DNA of 64,000 nt from contig NZ_QPJQ01000002.1 in assembly GCF_003337275.1 (NCBI RefSeq), positions 62,001 to 126,000 on the forward strand, in the 5' to 3' direction. The translations under genes and the position numbers were made by a program. Below the pieces are notes generated by a model. The model ran no database searches, had not been told where the DNA came from, and saw only the letters and a list, made by a program, of their open reading frames with translations. Source of the DNA: Marinomonas foliarum. GTDB taxonomy: Bacteria > Pseudomonadota > Gammaproteobacteria > Pseudomonadales > Marinomonadaceae. The first letter of the stretch is position 1, and the number at the start of each line of letters is the position of its first letter. Below are positions 53,756 through 63,825 of the stretch, one piece after another.

Positions 53756-54712
53756 ATGCGAAAAGTTTGCTTAATGAGTCCAGCCGAAAAGCATTTATAC
53801 AGTCCCACTTTTGAGTGGCGTTTTCTTCATCCACGTTTTTGGTTGACGTGGATTGGTGTATTTTTTTCGCTACTAATTGCCTATTTTCCTCAGCGCTGGC
53901 GAGATAAATTAGCCAGTTGGATCGCATGCCGTCTGTTGCATACCAAAAGCAGGGCTTTGAAAAGAGCGCGAGTGAATCTGGAGCAATGTTTCCCTGAAAA
54001 ATCACTTGAAGAGCGCGAGGCGCTTTTGAAGAAAAGCTTTGAAACAGCAGCACAGTTTTTTATCGCTTATGGTGAGCTAATTGTGCGCAGTAAGCGGCAT
54101 TGCGAAAATCGTTGTGTGATGTCTGGGGAAGAGCATTTGTTCCCTCTGTTGGAAAGCGATCAAAATGTAATTGCATTAGTGCCGCACTGTTGGGTCATTG
54201 ATTACGCGGGTGTGATGTTGACAGTCAGAGGTCACAAAACGGTGGCCATGATCCGTATTCAGAAAAACCCAATCTTCAACTGGCTGATTCACTTACAGCG
54301 TATACGATATGGTGCGAGGGTTTATTGTCGCAGTGCCGGAATTAAACCCTATATGTCTTCGATCAAAGAGGGATATTTAGGGTATTACTTACCAGATGAA
54401 GATTTGGGTGCCCAGCACTCGGTGTTCACGCCCTTTTTTGCTTCAAACAAAGCAACCATGAAGGGCCTAGGGAAATTGGCAAGACTCAGTAATGCAAAGG
54501 TAGTGCCTATGCTACCCGCTTACAATGCCGAAACTGGCAAATATGAGCTTTTCATTTCTCCTCCGCTAGAGAACTTTCCTAGTGGAGATGAAACGACTGA
54601 TGCATTGATAATGAATCAGGCGTTGGAGGCTATGATAGCCAAACATCCTGAACAATACATGTGGGTGCTTAATTTACTGCGAACGCGTCCTGATGGATCC
54701 CGTCTTTATTAG
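53756..54712 (+). CDS. Lipid A late acyltransferase (LpxM/MsbB-like)
   Basis: This 318-residue HtrB/MsbB family protein has an N-terminal membrane anchor (FWLTWIGVFFSLLIAYF), the H-x4-D acyltransferase motif HCWVID at about residue 143, and the family segment YYLPDEDLGAQHSVFTPFFA. It transfers a secondary acyl chain to lipid A at the inner face of the membrane. The PDED-G-QHSVFVPFF form is closer to LpxM than LpxL. An ATG at 53774 is an alternative start; neither has a clear ribosome site. Confidence 0.88.
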   Translation: MRKVCLMSPAEKHLYSPTFEWRFLHPRFWLTWIGVFFSLLIAYFPQRWRDKLASWIACRLLHTKSRALKRARVNLEQCFPEKSLEEREALLKKSFETAAQFFIAYGELIVRSKRHCENRCVMSGEEHLFPLLESDQNVIALVPHCWVIDYAGVMLTVRGHKTVAMIRIQKNPIFNWLIHLQRIRYGARVYCRSAGIKPYMSSIKEGYLGYYLPDEDLGAQHSVFTPFFASNKATMKGLGKLARLSNAKVVPMLPAYNAETGKYELFISPPLENFPSGDETTDALIMNQALEAMIAKHPEQYMWVLNLLRTRPDGSRLY

Positions 54713-54751
54713 TGAGATGCTTCACGAAAATTGTCTATTAAGTGATAAACT

Positions 54752-55760
<1,009 letters not shown>

Positions 55761-55800
55761 TTGCGGCTTACTATTAGAAGAATTATCAAGGGAATACATT

Positions 55801-56601
55801 GTGGATCAATACGCTGTTGTTGGAAACCCGATTGCTCACAGTAAATCACCGAGCATTCACGCGCATTTTGCTGAACTAACAAAACAAGAATTGGCCTATT
55901 CTACCTTGCTTGGTGATGAAGCAGAGTTCGAAAACCAAGTCAGAGATTTTTTTGGAAAAGGCGGCAAAGGCTTGAATGTCACAGTGCCTTTTAAAGAACG
56001 TGCTTATGCCATGTGCGACATCTTAAGCCAGCGCGCCAAACAAGCGGGCGCGGTGAATACCTTGATGATGGGACGAAATGGTGACCTTTTCGGCGACAAT
56101 ACCGATGGAATAGGTATGGTTCGTGACATTGTTAGCAACCACGGACAAAGTTTGACCGACAAACGTATTCTTATTTTGGGAGCAGGTGGCGCGGTGCGTG
56201 GTGTGCTTGAACCTGTTTTGTCTGAAAACCCAGAATCTGTCACCATTGCGAATCGCACTCTTGAGAAAGCACAATCCTTGGCGGATCAATTTGATTGCCT
56301 GGCGTCGTCTTTTGAGGCGCTCGAAGGCCATTTTGATATTATTATCAATGGCACATCAGCGAGTTTGTCTGGCAGTTTGCCACCCTTAAAAGGTGAGCTA
56401 ATAAACTCTGAAACATGGTGCTACGACATGATGTATGCCAAAGGGCGCACCATCTTTCTACAGTGGGCCCATGAGCATGGTGCCGATGGTGCTGATGGTC
56501 TTGGTATGCTCGTAGGCCAAGCCGCAGAAGCCTTTTATTTGTGGCGACAAATTCGCCCTGAAACGGCCAGTTTAGTTGAGGTAATGCGCCAACAGATGTA
56601 A
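55801..56601 (+). CDS. aroE: Shikimate dehydrogenase
   Basis: This 266-residue protein starts with GTG. It has shikimate-binding GNPIAHSKSPSIHAHFA, the catalytic lysine in NVTVPFKERAY, Asp in GDNTDGIGM, the NADP site LILGAGGAVRGVLEPV, and NRT for the NADP phosphate. It reduces 3-dehydroshikimate with NADPH. It is downstream of hemF in the same direction. Confidence 0.96.
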   Translation: MDQYAVVGNPIAHSKSPSIHAHFAELTKQELAYSTLLGDEAEFENQVRDFFGKGGKGLNVTVPFKERAYAMCDILSQRAKQAGAVNTLMMGRNGDLFGDNTDGIGMVRDIVSNHGQSLTDKRILILGAGGAVRGVLEPVLSENPESVTIANRTLEKAQSLADQFDCLASSFEALEGHFDIIINGTSASLSGSLPPLKGELINSETWCYDMMYAKGRTIFLQWAHEHGADGADGLGMLVGQAAEAFYLWRQIRPETASLVEVMRQQM

Positions 56602-56642
56602 ATCTAGCGGTATTGGCAATCAGCGATAGAAAGGAAAGCAGT

Positions 56643-57803
56643 ATGAAAGCGCAATGGTTCAGTTCGGTTGATCAAATAGGCGAAGCCAAATGGCAAGAGG
56701 CTATTGGAGAAACGCGATACCCGTTTGCGCAATTTGCTTTTCATCAAGCGTTAGAACAAAGCAAAAGTATTGGCGACGGAACTGGTTGGTACCCTGAATA
56801 TTTGCTTGTAATGAACGATGATGACAGCCCTCTTGCCATCGCCCCAACCTATTTGAAAACCCACTCCCAAGGTGAATTTGTTTTCGATTGGTCTTGGGCG
56901 GATGCCTACCAGCGTTACGGCATGCGTTACTTCCCTAAACGTATCTGGGCAATTCCTTTTTCCCCAGTAACGGGTTTACGTATCTTCTCTCATCTAGACC
57001 CCAAAGGTGATGACGCTGAGTTTTCTCATCTGTACCCAGCCCTTGCTGAATTAATGACCCAAGCCAACCAAGAACGTGCGTTTTCAAGCTGGCATCTGTT
57101 ATTTACCAAGCCAGAACACGCGGCGTTGTTCGCACCAAACAAAGATCTGCTGCACCGCATTTCCTGTCAGTTTCATTGGTTCAATCGTGATTACAAAGAT
57201 ATGGAAGATTACTTATCTCACTTCTCTAGCCGTAAACGCAAAACGGCACGTAAGGAGCGAGAAAAAGTCGCCAAAGAAGGCATTACACTGACTCGCACCA
57301 TCGGCAAAGATTTAACCACAGCGGACATCGATTTCTTTTATCTGTGTTATCAATCCACTTACGCTAAACGTGGACAGCAAGGTTATTTAACTCGAGAATT
57401 TTTCGGTCAGTTAGCTCAGAATATGGGCGATCAAATCCTCTTGGTGCAAGCTTTCAGGGGTTACGAAGCCATTGCGGCGTCATGGTGCTTCTTCGACGAT
57501 CATTCCTTGTATGGCCGCTATTGGGGCTGTATGGAAGAAGTCGATTGCTTGCATTTTGAGGCTTGTTACTACCAGGGTATCGAGTTTTGCTTGGAAAAAG
57601 GGTTACAGCATTTTGATCCTGGCACCCAAGGGGAACACAAAATCGCCCGTGGATTCGAACCAGTATTTAGCCACAGCGTCCACTACATCGCCCATGAGGG
57701 TTTCCGCGAAGCCATTGGCAACTTCTGTGAAGAAGAAGCGCAAGCTGTGCGTGAGTACCATCAAGATACCCATACACTGTTGCCGTTTAAGCAGGAAAGC
57801 TGA
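56643..57803 (+). CDS. FemAB-like GNAT N-acyltransferase family protein
   Basis: From ATG 56643 (AAGGA upstream) the protein has 386 residues. It belongs to the family often labelled peptidoglycan biosynthesis/recognition (FemAB-like), with conserved GWYPEYLLV, FDWSWADAYQRYG, FSSRKRKTARKEREKV and HFEACYYQGIEFCLEKGL segments followed by FDPGTQGEHKIARGFEP. The fold suggests acyl transfer from CoA or aminoacyl-tRNA; the true substrate of the family is not established. It lies 41 bases after aroE and is probably in the same transcript. Confidence 0.85.
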   Translation: MKAQWFSSVDQIGEAKWQEAIGETRYPFAQFAFHQALEQSKSIGDGTGWYPEYLLVMNDDDSPLAIAPTYLKTHSQGEFVFDWSWADAYQRYGMRYFPKRIWAIPFSPVTGLRIFSHLDPKGDDAEFSHLYPALAELMTQANQERAFSSWHLLFTKPEHAALFAPNKDLLHRISCQFHWFNRDYKDMEDYLSHFSSRKRKTARKEREKVAKEGITLTRTIGKDLTTADIDFFYLCYQSTYAKRGQQGYLTREFFGQLAQNMGDQILLVQAFRGYEAIAASWCFFDDHSLYGRYWGCMEEVDCLHFEACYYQGIEFCLEKGLQHFDPGTQGEHKIARGFEPVFSHSVHYIAHEGFREAIGNFCEEEAQAVREYHQDTHTLLPFKQES

Positions 57804-57833
57804 TTACTGCCAATGGCTCGGTAGGAAATTTGC

Positions 57834-58811
57834 TTAATTTGGAGAAGCATTTCTCTGATATAGCACTGCCAAGGATGACACCATTTTCTCCATTTCTGCC
57901 CGCAGTTCTGGCGGGCCTATCACTTCCAGTTCTGCTCCAAAACGCAGCAGTTCAGTACAACCGTACGGCGTGTCTCCCACTGGAAATCTAGCATTATGCC
58001 AACCCGAATCATCTATTGGTTCTATCTGAGCTTGATTCACCGCATAGGAAGAGCAAACGTGTTGCATGATTTTCCTGCCGAGTGACGTTAAACGTACCTC
58101 GGCAATAATAGGAAACTGCATTACTTCCATTCGGCGTAAACTGTCTTGCCAAAATGCCGTTAAATTAAAGTCTTTGGGGCGTTCGAATATTTCATCTAGT
58201 AAGGTTAATGATTCAATACGAGAGACTCTGTATGTCCGCACGTCATTGTCTACCTGTGCGAGCAAATACCACTGCCCGCCTTTTAAAACGATGCCCAGAG
58301 GTTGTAGCTGGCGATTAATTTCGCCTTTCCAACTTTGATATTGCATGACAACACAGCGTTGTTCTAATACCGCAGTCATTAAGTCTGGCAAGTAAGTGAC
58401 TTTTTCATCGTCAGAAAACCAATTGGGCGCATCCAGCAAAAATCGACTTTGTAAGCGGTCGATTTCTGGTCGTATGTTTTCTGGTAAGGCGGCCTTTAAC
58501 TTTAATTGAGCATCCGCAAGGAGGGTGTCTATCCCCATTTTTTGCGCAGGACCAGACAACCCGGCTAAAAACAGTGTTTCCGCTTCTTTGGCGGAAAGTC
58601 CGTTCAAACGGGTGCGATAACCTTGTAACAACCGATAGCCACCTTGCACTCCTTGTTCGCTGTAGACGGGGACACCAATGGCGCTAAGTGCTTCGATATC
58701 CCGATAAACCGTACGAATAGAGGTTTCACAAGCGTCAGCCAATTCTGCAGCCGTGACCTTCTCGTGGGTTTGCAACATCATCAGCATTTTGAGTATTCGG
58801 CTGGCTCGCAT
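57834..58811 (-). CDS. WYL-domain HTH transcriptional regulator (YafY-like)
   Basis: This 325-residue protein has an N-terminal DeoR-type HTH at about residues 1-55 (AAELADACETSIRTVYRDIEAL), a central WYL domain (LGIVLKGGQWYLLAQVDNDVRTYRVSRIESL), and a C-terminal WCX-type extension. It is divergent from a glutathione transferase gene with a perfect TGACA/TGTCA-type palindrome in the spacer, the expected local target. Confidence 0.9.
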   Translation of the reverse strand: MRASRILKMLMMLQTHEKVTAAELADACETSIRTVYRDIEALSAIGVPVYSEQGVQGGYRLLQGYRTRLNGLSAKEAETLFLAGLSGPAQKMGIDTLLADAQLKLKAALPENIRPEIDRLQSRFLLDAPNWFSDDEKVTYLPDLMTAVLEQRCVVMQYQSWKGEINRQLQPLGIVLKGGQWYLLAQVDNDVRTYRVSRIESLTLLDEIFERPKDFNLTAFWQDSLRRMEVMQFPIIAEVRLTSLGRKIMQHVCSSYAVNQAQIEPIDDSGWHNARFPVGDTPYGCTELLRFGAELEVIGPPELRAEMEKMVSSLAVLYQRNASPN

Positions 58812-58870
58812 GAGATTCTCCTTTCGTTGTTCTTTGTCGTCGAGCTAAGTTATTTCGCCAGTATAAAGCA

Positions 58871-58897
58871 TAAACCTGACACTAGATGTCAGGTTTA
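58871..58897. promoter_or_regulatory. WYL-regulator operator candidate
   Basis: TAAACCTGACA-CTAGA-TGTCAGGTTTA is a perfect 11-bp dyad between the regulator (60 bases away) and the glutathione transferase gene (61 bases away). There is no T run, so an operator is favoured. Confidence 0.8.
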
Positions 58898-58958
58898 GTC
58901 ACTAATATAGCTCATGTAACCACCAAAAATGATCTAACAACCTACTGAGGTAACGGAT

Positions 58959-59600
58959 ATGAGCGAGATTCAAAGCAACCAAGGCACCATCACCCTGTAC
59001 CATGCTCCACAAACCCGAGGCACTGGCATTTGGGTATTGCTGGAAGAGTTGGGGATTCCCTATGACATGAAAGTGCTGAATTTCAAAGCCGGTGAAAATC
59101 AACAACCAGAGTTTCTCGCTATCAATCCTTTGGGGAAATTTCCAACCCTTGTTCATAACGGCACTGCGGTAACAGAGCAAGTTGCCTGTTACACCTACTT
59201 GGCCGATCTGTTTCCTGAAAAAGGCTTAGCGCCCGCTTTTAACGATCCAAAACGTGGAGCGTATTTGCGCTGGATGGCCTTCCAAGGCAGCAGTTTTGAG
59301 CCCGCCGTGATCGACAAAGTGTTTAATCGCCCTGACGTCGCAGCGTCTCAATCATCCTATGGTAGCTTCGATAAAATGCTGCAAACGTTATTCGATCAAA
59401 TTGCCAAAGGCCCTTATTTATTGGGAGAGGAGCTATACGCAGTGGATATTCTTTGGGGCTTGAGTTTGAAGTGGTGCCGCACGTTTGGGTTAATTACGAT
59501 GAACCCTGTGGTCGATGCCTACATTGACCGTGTTACATCACGCCCTACCTTCACAAGAGTGGAGGAAAAAGAGCAAGCGTTGTTGCTTGCCCAGTCCTAA
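58959..59600 (+). CDS. Glutathione S-transferase family protein
   Basis: This 213-residue protein has an N-terminal thioredoxin-like domain (ITLYHAPQTRGTGIWVLLEE, NPLGKFPTLVHNGTAVTEQ with the cis-proline) and an all-helical C-terminal domain. It probably conjugates or reduces electrophiles with glutathione; the substrate is unknown. It is the likely target of the WYL regulator and is followed by a terminator. Confidence 0.9.
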   Translation: MSEIQSNQGTITLYHAPQTRGTGIWVLLEELGIPYDMKVLNFKAGENQQPEFLAINPLGKFPTLVHNGTAVTEQVACYTYLADLFPEKGLAPAFNDPKRGAYLRWMAFQGSSFEPAVIDKVFNRPDVAASQSSYGSFDKMLQTLFDQIAKGPYLLGEELYAVDILWGLSLKWCRTFGLITMNPVVDAYIDRVTSRPTFTRVEEKEQALLLAQS

Positions 59601-59617
59601 TCAAACCTCTCAAAAAC

Positions 59618-59658
59618 AAAGCATGAGTATCATCGGTTACTCATGCTTTTTTGTTTTT
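59618..59658 (+). terminator. Terminator after the glutathione transferase gene
   Basis: A 12-bp stem (AAAGCATGAGTA / TACTCATGCTTT, 8-base loop) is followed by a long T run. Confidence 0.9.
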
Positions 59659-59695
59659 TTTAAAAGAGAAGATAAAACAACAAGGTTAGAAACGA

Positions 59696-60595
59696 CTAAG
59701 CCATCTTATGTGCTGAAACACTTAAGTTTGGCGTGGTTAACTCTGTGCGAATTAGTTCTAAAAAGGCGTCTTTTGCACTGTGATATCCCGTGTTTTTATT
59801 CCAGATAAAATAGTTTGTGACAGGGTGCAATTAATTGAAGACATATCCTTCTACCCCGCCTATTTGCCTGAACTGTTCGTAAATCCCCTTTGGTACCAAA
59901 GACACGCCAGCTCCTGCGCTTACGCATCCTAAGATAGTGCCATAGCTAGCAATGCTGGTTATTTGAGCTGATACGCTATTCTGTTCTAGCCAGCTTTCAA
60001 GCGCTTTTCGATAAGGGCATCCTGTTGGCCACATGTAGATAATTTTGCCAATTAAATTGGTTGGCGATGTGATGGGCCCAAAAGAGGATGATGCAATTAG
60101 CACTAATTCTTCACGATAAATTTCGACACATTCGATGGCTGGGTTAACACATTTAACAGCAATGATTGCACTATCTAACTCGTGCTTTTCGACCGCTTCT
60201 TCTAAGTTTTTCCATGTGTTTGTTGAGAATTCTATGTCGACTTTTGGATGTCGCTGATGGTATTTCGATAGAAGTTTAGGTAATCGACTTGTTGCAGACG
60301 ATTCAATAGCACCAATACTGACTCTCCCTGCGGGTGCGCTTTCTCTGGCTATTGCTCTTTTAGACTCCAGGGACAGTAGAAGAATTTTGTTTGCGTACTC
60401 CAGAAATAAGCTTCCTGATGGGCTCAGTATTACTCCTCTTCCCTTGCGAATAAGTAATGGTTCACCTAGCTCATCCTCTAGCTGTTTTATACGAGTGGTT
60501 ATGTTGGACGGGACGCAATGAAGCTTTTCTGCCGCCTTAGCAATACTGCCTAAATCAGCAATGGCTTTAAACATGCGTAATTGTTGAAGTTCCAT
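59696..60595 (-). pseudogene. LysR regulator with a premature in-frame stop
   Basis: Translation from ATG 60595 gives 254 residues ending GYVFN at a TAA (59833-59831). The same frame then continues for 44 codons as LHPVTNYFIWNKNTGYHSAK and DAFLELI, the usual C-terminal end of LysR effector domains, up to a TAG at 59698-59696. With the stop read as one residue the protein would be 299 residues, the normal LysR length. The HTH is intact (residues about 5-62, FKAIADLGSIAKAAEKLHCV). This points to a nonsense mutation, perhaps CAA to TAA. The truncated product might still bind DNA. It is divergent from a TSUP gene that also looks damaged. Confidence 0.82.
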
Positions 60596-60728
60596 TTAAA
60601 TGCTCACTTTAAGTGAATTATAAATTCAATATAAGTCACTTTTATTCATTTATCGAGCTGATTAAGATTCCAAAGTATTGGGAACTAACGCTTGTAATTT
60701 ATATAGGGAGATTACCGTAGACATTATA

Positions 60729-61451
60729 ATGCTTGGTGTATTTTCATTTTTCGGTGGACTGATTTTAATACCTGCTTTGTTGAATGCGTTACCTGAGCAG
60801 GCATTATCAACGGTGTTTGGTACCAATAAATTAGCCGTTTGGGCTGGAATTTTATCGTCCATTCGCTCTTACATGAAGCGTATCAACATTGTTTGGCGCA
60901 TCATGATTCCAACCGCTATCTCTGCGTTTGTCTTTGCATATTTAGGCGCTAAATCTATTTCCAAAATACCAGAAGAATTAATGCAGTATTTGGTGTTTTT
61001 GTTGTTAATCTCTATGGCCATCTATACGTTTAGAAAAAAGGATCTTGGCCTAAATCATACCGTTCTTGTAGGCAAAAGAACTGAGGTTTTTAAAGGGATA
61101 ATGTTCGGAGGTTTAATCGGTTTTTATGATGGAATGTTTGGTCCAGGAAGCGGAAGCTTCTTAATATTTCTCTTTATTCGAGGCTTTGGTTTTGATTTTT
61201 TGAATGCATCCGCATCGGCAAAGCTCATTAACATGGGAACGTTCACTGCCGCTCTGTTGTTTTTTATACCCAGTGGAAATGTATTGTGGCAGATAGGTGG
61301 AGTCATTGCTGTTTGTAATATTCTTGGCGCATTTGTTGGTGTGTTTCTAGCACTTCGATTTGGCAGCGGCTTCATTCGAGTGTTGTTTTTAATCTTACTG
61401 ATTTTTTTAATTGGGCGTATGGGGCTTAATCTATTAGGCCTTTATAGTTAA
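60729..61451 (+). CDS. TSUP (TauE/SafE, YfcA-like) membrane permease, probably damaged
   Basis: From ATG 60729 the protein has 240 residues and several membrane segments. It carries the second TSUP repeat motif intact (IGFYDGMFGPGSGSF) and GTNKLAVWAG after the first. The first-repeat motif, normally AGFID-x3-GGGG before the LILIPALL-type strand, is missing: here FSFF runs straight into GGLILIPALL, as if about ten residues had been deleted in frame. The best ribosome site (AGGGAG, 60705-60710) is spaced for a GTA codon at 60717, not a usable start. TSUP proteins export sulfite or organosulfonates or similar anions; function here is doubtful. Confidence 0.65.
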   Translation: MLGVFSFFGGLILIPALLNALPEQALSTVFGTNKLAVWAGILSSIRSYMKRINIVWRIMIPTAISAFVFAYLGAKSISKIPEELMQYLVFLLLISMAIYTFRKKDLGLNHTVLVGKRTEVFKGIMFGGLIGFYDGMFGPGSGSFLIFLFIRGFGFDFLNASASAKLINMGTFTAALLFFIPSGNVLWQIGGVIAVCNILGAFVGVFLALRFGSGFIRVLFLILLIFLIGRMGLNLLGLYS

Positions 61452-61454
61452 ATT

Positions 61455-61490
61455 AAGGGCATGAGTACTATCAGATACTCATGCCCTTTT
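61455..61490. terminator. Terminator after the TSUP gene
   Basis: A 13-bp stem (AAGGGCATGAGTA / TACTCATGCCCTT, 8-base loop) is followed by TT; convergent with the outer-membrane protein gene. It shares the GCATGAGTA core with the terminator at 59618. Confidence 0.87.
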
Positions 61491-61522
61491 GCATTCTAAG
61501 TCTGAGCATGACCTGTGGTCTT

Positions 61523-62299
61523 TTAAAAGTATTTTACGAGACCAATGCGAACGTTATGTGACTTGAAATCGGAGTCATAAGAAAACTTATCCGTTTGTGT
61601 TGCCCCTGCATTGTTAGTGAGTAAGCTGTCTTTATCGGCAATATTAGAATACTGAGAGTAAATATAATCGCCTTGCAAGATTAAGCCATTATCAAATCTA
61701 TGTTTGATGCCAATATTGGCGGATACCCCAATCTCTGTTTTATCATTATCTGAACTTGTTTTAGCGTCTTGGTCATCAATAAAGCTGAACTTATAATTAA
61801 ATTGACTAATGACTGGGCCTGCACTCAATTGAACCATAGTACTGCCAAAACTGTAGCCAATGGTGGGTCTGATGGCCAAAGAGAAGTGACTTTTTATCCT
61901 TGTATCCGTTGTATTTTCTAACGTGCTACTTGATGTGTAGAGGGTTGTCGTACTTGTTTTTTCATTGAACCCCATGACAGTTAAGTCGGCCTCAATACCG
62001 TAAAGGAAATTGTCATGTTGTTTTAAATAACCTAAAAGAGCCGATGCCGTTGCAGAAGAGCCCGATACCTCTTTCTGAAAGGTACTATTTAGTTTGTCTA
62101 TGTTTTCTGTGTTGAAGTAGCTACCGTCAGTGACGGTCGTGTCTGGATCCGCTTTACCATGCAGCGTGCCAATAGTTAGGCTGCCATATAACCCAGCCCA
62201 GCTTGTATCTGAATCTGCAGCTACAGCAATGGAGCTCGTGGTTGCTGCGAATGATAAAATTGCGCAATGTAAGAATGTGTTTTTGTTGAGTGTGGTCAT
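61523..62299 (-). CDS. Outer-membrane beta-barrel protein
   Basis: This 258-residue protein has a signal peptide (LSFAATTSSIAVAA) and repeated amphipathic beta strands with aromatic girdles. It begins SWAGLYGSLTIGTLHG, contains HDNFLYGIEADLTVMG and FDNGLILQGDYIYSQY, and ends KYF with the C-terminal phenylalanine of barrel proteins. It is like the OmpA-barrel/Omp25 small outer-membrane proteins. The specific role is unknown. Confidence 0.82.
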   Translation of the reverse strand: MTTLNKNTFLHCAILSFAATTSSIAVAADSDTSWAGLYGSLTIGTLHGKADPDTTVTDGSYFNTENIDKLNSTFQKEVSGSSATASALLGYLKQHDNFLYGIEADLTVMGFNEKTSTTTLYTSSSTLENTTDTRIKSHFSLAIRPTIGYSFGSTMVQLSAGPVISQFNYKFSFIDDQDAKTSSDNDKTEIGVSANIGIKHRFDNGLILQGDYIYSQYSNIADKDSLLTNNAGATQTDKFSYDSDFKSHNVRIGLVKYF

Positions 62300-62350
62300 G
62301 CTCTAATTCCCTTTAGAATTATTTAAGGTCTCGAAGTATATATATAACGT

Positions 62351-62392
62351 AAAAAAAAACAGAATAAAAAATGAATTCTTTATTCTGTTTTT
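62351..62392 (-). terminator. Terminator of hmp
   Basis: A 14-bp AT-rich stem (AAAAACAGAATAAA / TTTATTCTGTTTTT) followed on the minus strand by a run of T lies 37 bases after the hmp stop. Confidence 0.82.
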
Positions 62393-62428
62393 GACACTGA
62401 TCGATTCTTTTCCACTATTTAGTGACTA

Positions 62429-63619
62429 TTAAACCTCTTGATGCGGACCGAACAATTCATAATGAATGCGGTCTGCTTCAACCCCAAGAGTCAACAATTG
62501 CTGTTTAACAAACATCATGAAGCCAACAGGCCCGCATAAATAGAACTCGCCATTCGTCAGTGGTAAGCTGTCTTTGATGACATCCAGTTGCATCATGCCT
62601 TTTGTTACGCCCTCTTCTTCGCTTTTGGCTTGTTCGTACCAAGTATGAACGGACAGATTTAAATGGCCTTTTAGGCTGTTTACATGCTCTTTGAAGGAAT
62701 GTTGACCTTTATGAGCACAAGCGTGTAAATAGCTCACAGGGTGGCTGTATTGCTGCTTAGCGAGTGTATTTAGCATGGCTTGCATTGGTGTTAAGCCGAC
62801 ACCACCAGAAATCAATACCACTGGTGTTTGCTTGTCTTGGAAAACGAAGTCTCCAGCGGGTGGCATAGCTTCAATTTCGTCGCCTACGTTTAAGTGATCG
62901 TGTAGATAGTTCGACATCACGCCAGCTATGTCACCGTTTCCTTCGCGTTTGACGCTGATGCGATAGCTTTTGCCATTTGGTGTTGTGGATAGAGAGTATT
63001 GACGTATCTCATCGAACTCATTGCCTTTTGGATGTAACTTAACGCCCAAGTATTGGCCGGGCTGATAATCGATTACGGCCCCGCCATCGACTGGCTCAAA
63101 CACGAAACTAGTCACTAAATCAGATTCTGGTGTTTTAGATGCCACGCGGAAACGACGGAAGTCTTTCCAGCCGCCTTGTTGCGCCGCGCGTTCAGCATAA
63201 AGGTCGCCTTCTACCTTGATAAAAATACCCGCTAGTTGTGTGTAAGCTGCTGCCCAAGCTTCTTCTACGTCTTTGGTGAACGCTTCTTGTGCCAGTTCAC
63301 GCAAGGTTTCAATCAGGTGATGACCAACGATGTCGTATTGATTTGGTTGGATGTTAAAACTGGTGTGCTTATGAGCGATACGCATCACGGCGCTGGTTAG
63401 CACTTCTAGATTATCGATGTGTGTAGCGTACGCCGCGATGGCATTGAACAAAGCCGCCGGTTGGCCACCGGTTCTTTGATGCGTCATGTTGAACACATCT
63501 TTTAGTTCTGGGTTATGAGAAAACATGCGTTGATAAAAATGCTCTGTAATCGCTGTGCCTGCAGAAGCAAGAAGCGGGATAGTGGCTTTTACTGTGTCTA
63601 TGTGTTGTTGAGATAACAT
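62429..63619 (-). CDS. hmp: Flavohaemoglobin nitric oxide dioxygenase
   Basis: This 396-residue protein has an N-terminal globin (distal Tyr in FYQRMFSHNPEL, proximal His in IAHKHTSFNIQPNQY), an FAD domain (RQYSLSTTPN) and an NAD domain (LISGGVGLTPMQAML, FYLCGPVGFM). It converts NO to nitrate with oxygen and NAD(P)H. Upstream there is a sigma-54-type promoter and two GT-N7-AC sites, and a divergent norR-like gene, so induction by NO through NorR is predicted. Confidence 0.96.
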   Translation of the reverse strand: MLSQQHIDTVKATIPLLASAGTAITEHFYQRMFSHNPELKDVFNMTHQRTGGQPAALFNAIAAYATHIDNLEVLTSAVMRIAHKHTSFNIQPNQYDIVGHHLIETLRELAQEAFTKDVEEAWAAAYTQLAGIFIKVEGDLYAERAAQQGGWKDFRRFRVASKTPESDLVTSFVFEPVDGGAVIDYQPGQYLGVKLHPKGNEFDEIRQYSLSTTPNGKSYRISVKREGNGDIAGVMSNYLHDHLNVGDEIEAMPPAGDFVFQDKQTPVVLISGGVGLTPMQAMLNTLAKQQYSHPVSYLHACAHKGQHSFKEHVNSLKGHLNLSVHTWYEQAKSEEEGVTKGMMQLDVIKDSLPLTNGEFYLCGPVGFMMFVKQQLLTLGVEADRIHYELFGPHQEV

Positions 63620-63667
63620 TTTTGTATCCTTTTAAGTGGATGATTAAAGTCTTGTTATCTTTTCTAT

Positions 63668-63684
63668 AGCGAAGCCCGTGCCAA
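63668..63684 (-). promoter_or_regulatory. Sigma-54 promoter of hmp
   Basis: On the minus strand TTGGCACGGGCTTCGCT matches the -24/-12 consensus TTGGCACG-N4-TTGCT with one mismatch. It lies about 50 bases upstream of the hmp ATG. Confidence 0.82.
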
Positions 63685-63737
63685 CTAAAAAATAGTTATT
63701 TAAATCAGTTGTTTAGATTTTTAACATTAATATAAGA

Positions 63738-63748
63738 GTCAATAAGAC
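63738..63748. promoter_or_regulatory. NorR-type site 1
   Basis: GTCAATAAGAC fits the GT-N7-AC core recognised by NorR, about 55 bases upstream of the sigma-54 element. Confidence 0.7.
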
Positions 63749-63781
63749 TCGCAAATTAAAAAGTCCATATGATATGTTTGA

Positions 63782-63792
63782 GTCAAATTGAC
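63782..63792. promoter_or_regulatory. NorR-type site 2
   Basis: GTCAAATTGAC fits GT-N7-AC and is a near-perfect dyad. It lies 34 bases upstream of the norR-like ATG, where it could also give autoregulation. Confidence 0.72.
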
Positions 63793-63825
63793 ACGAACCG
63801 TAATTCACCTTATGAGTCGACCACC

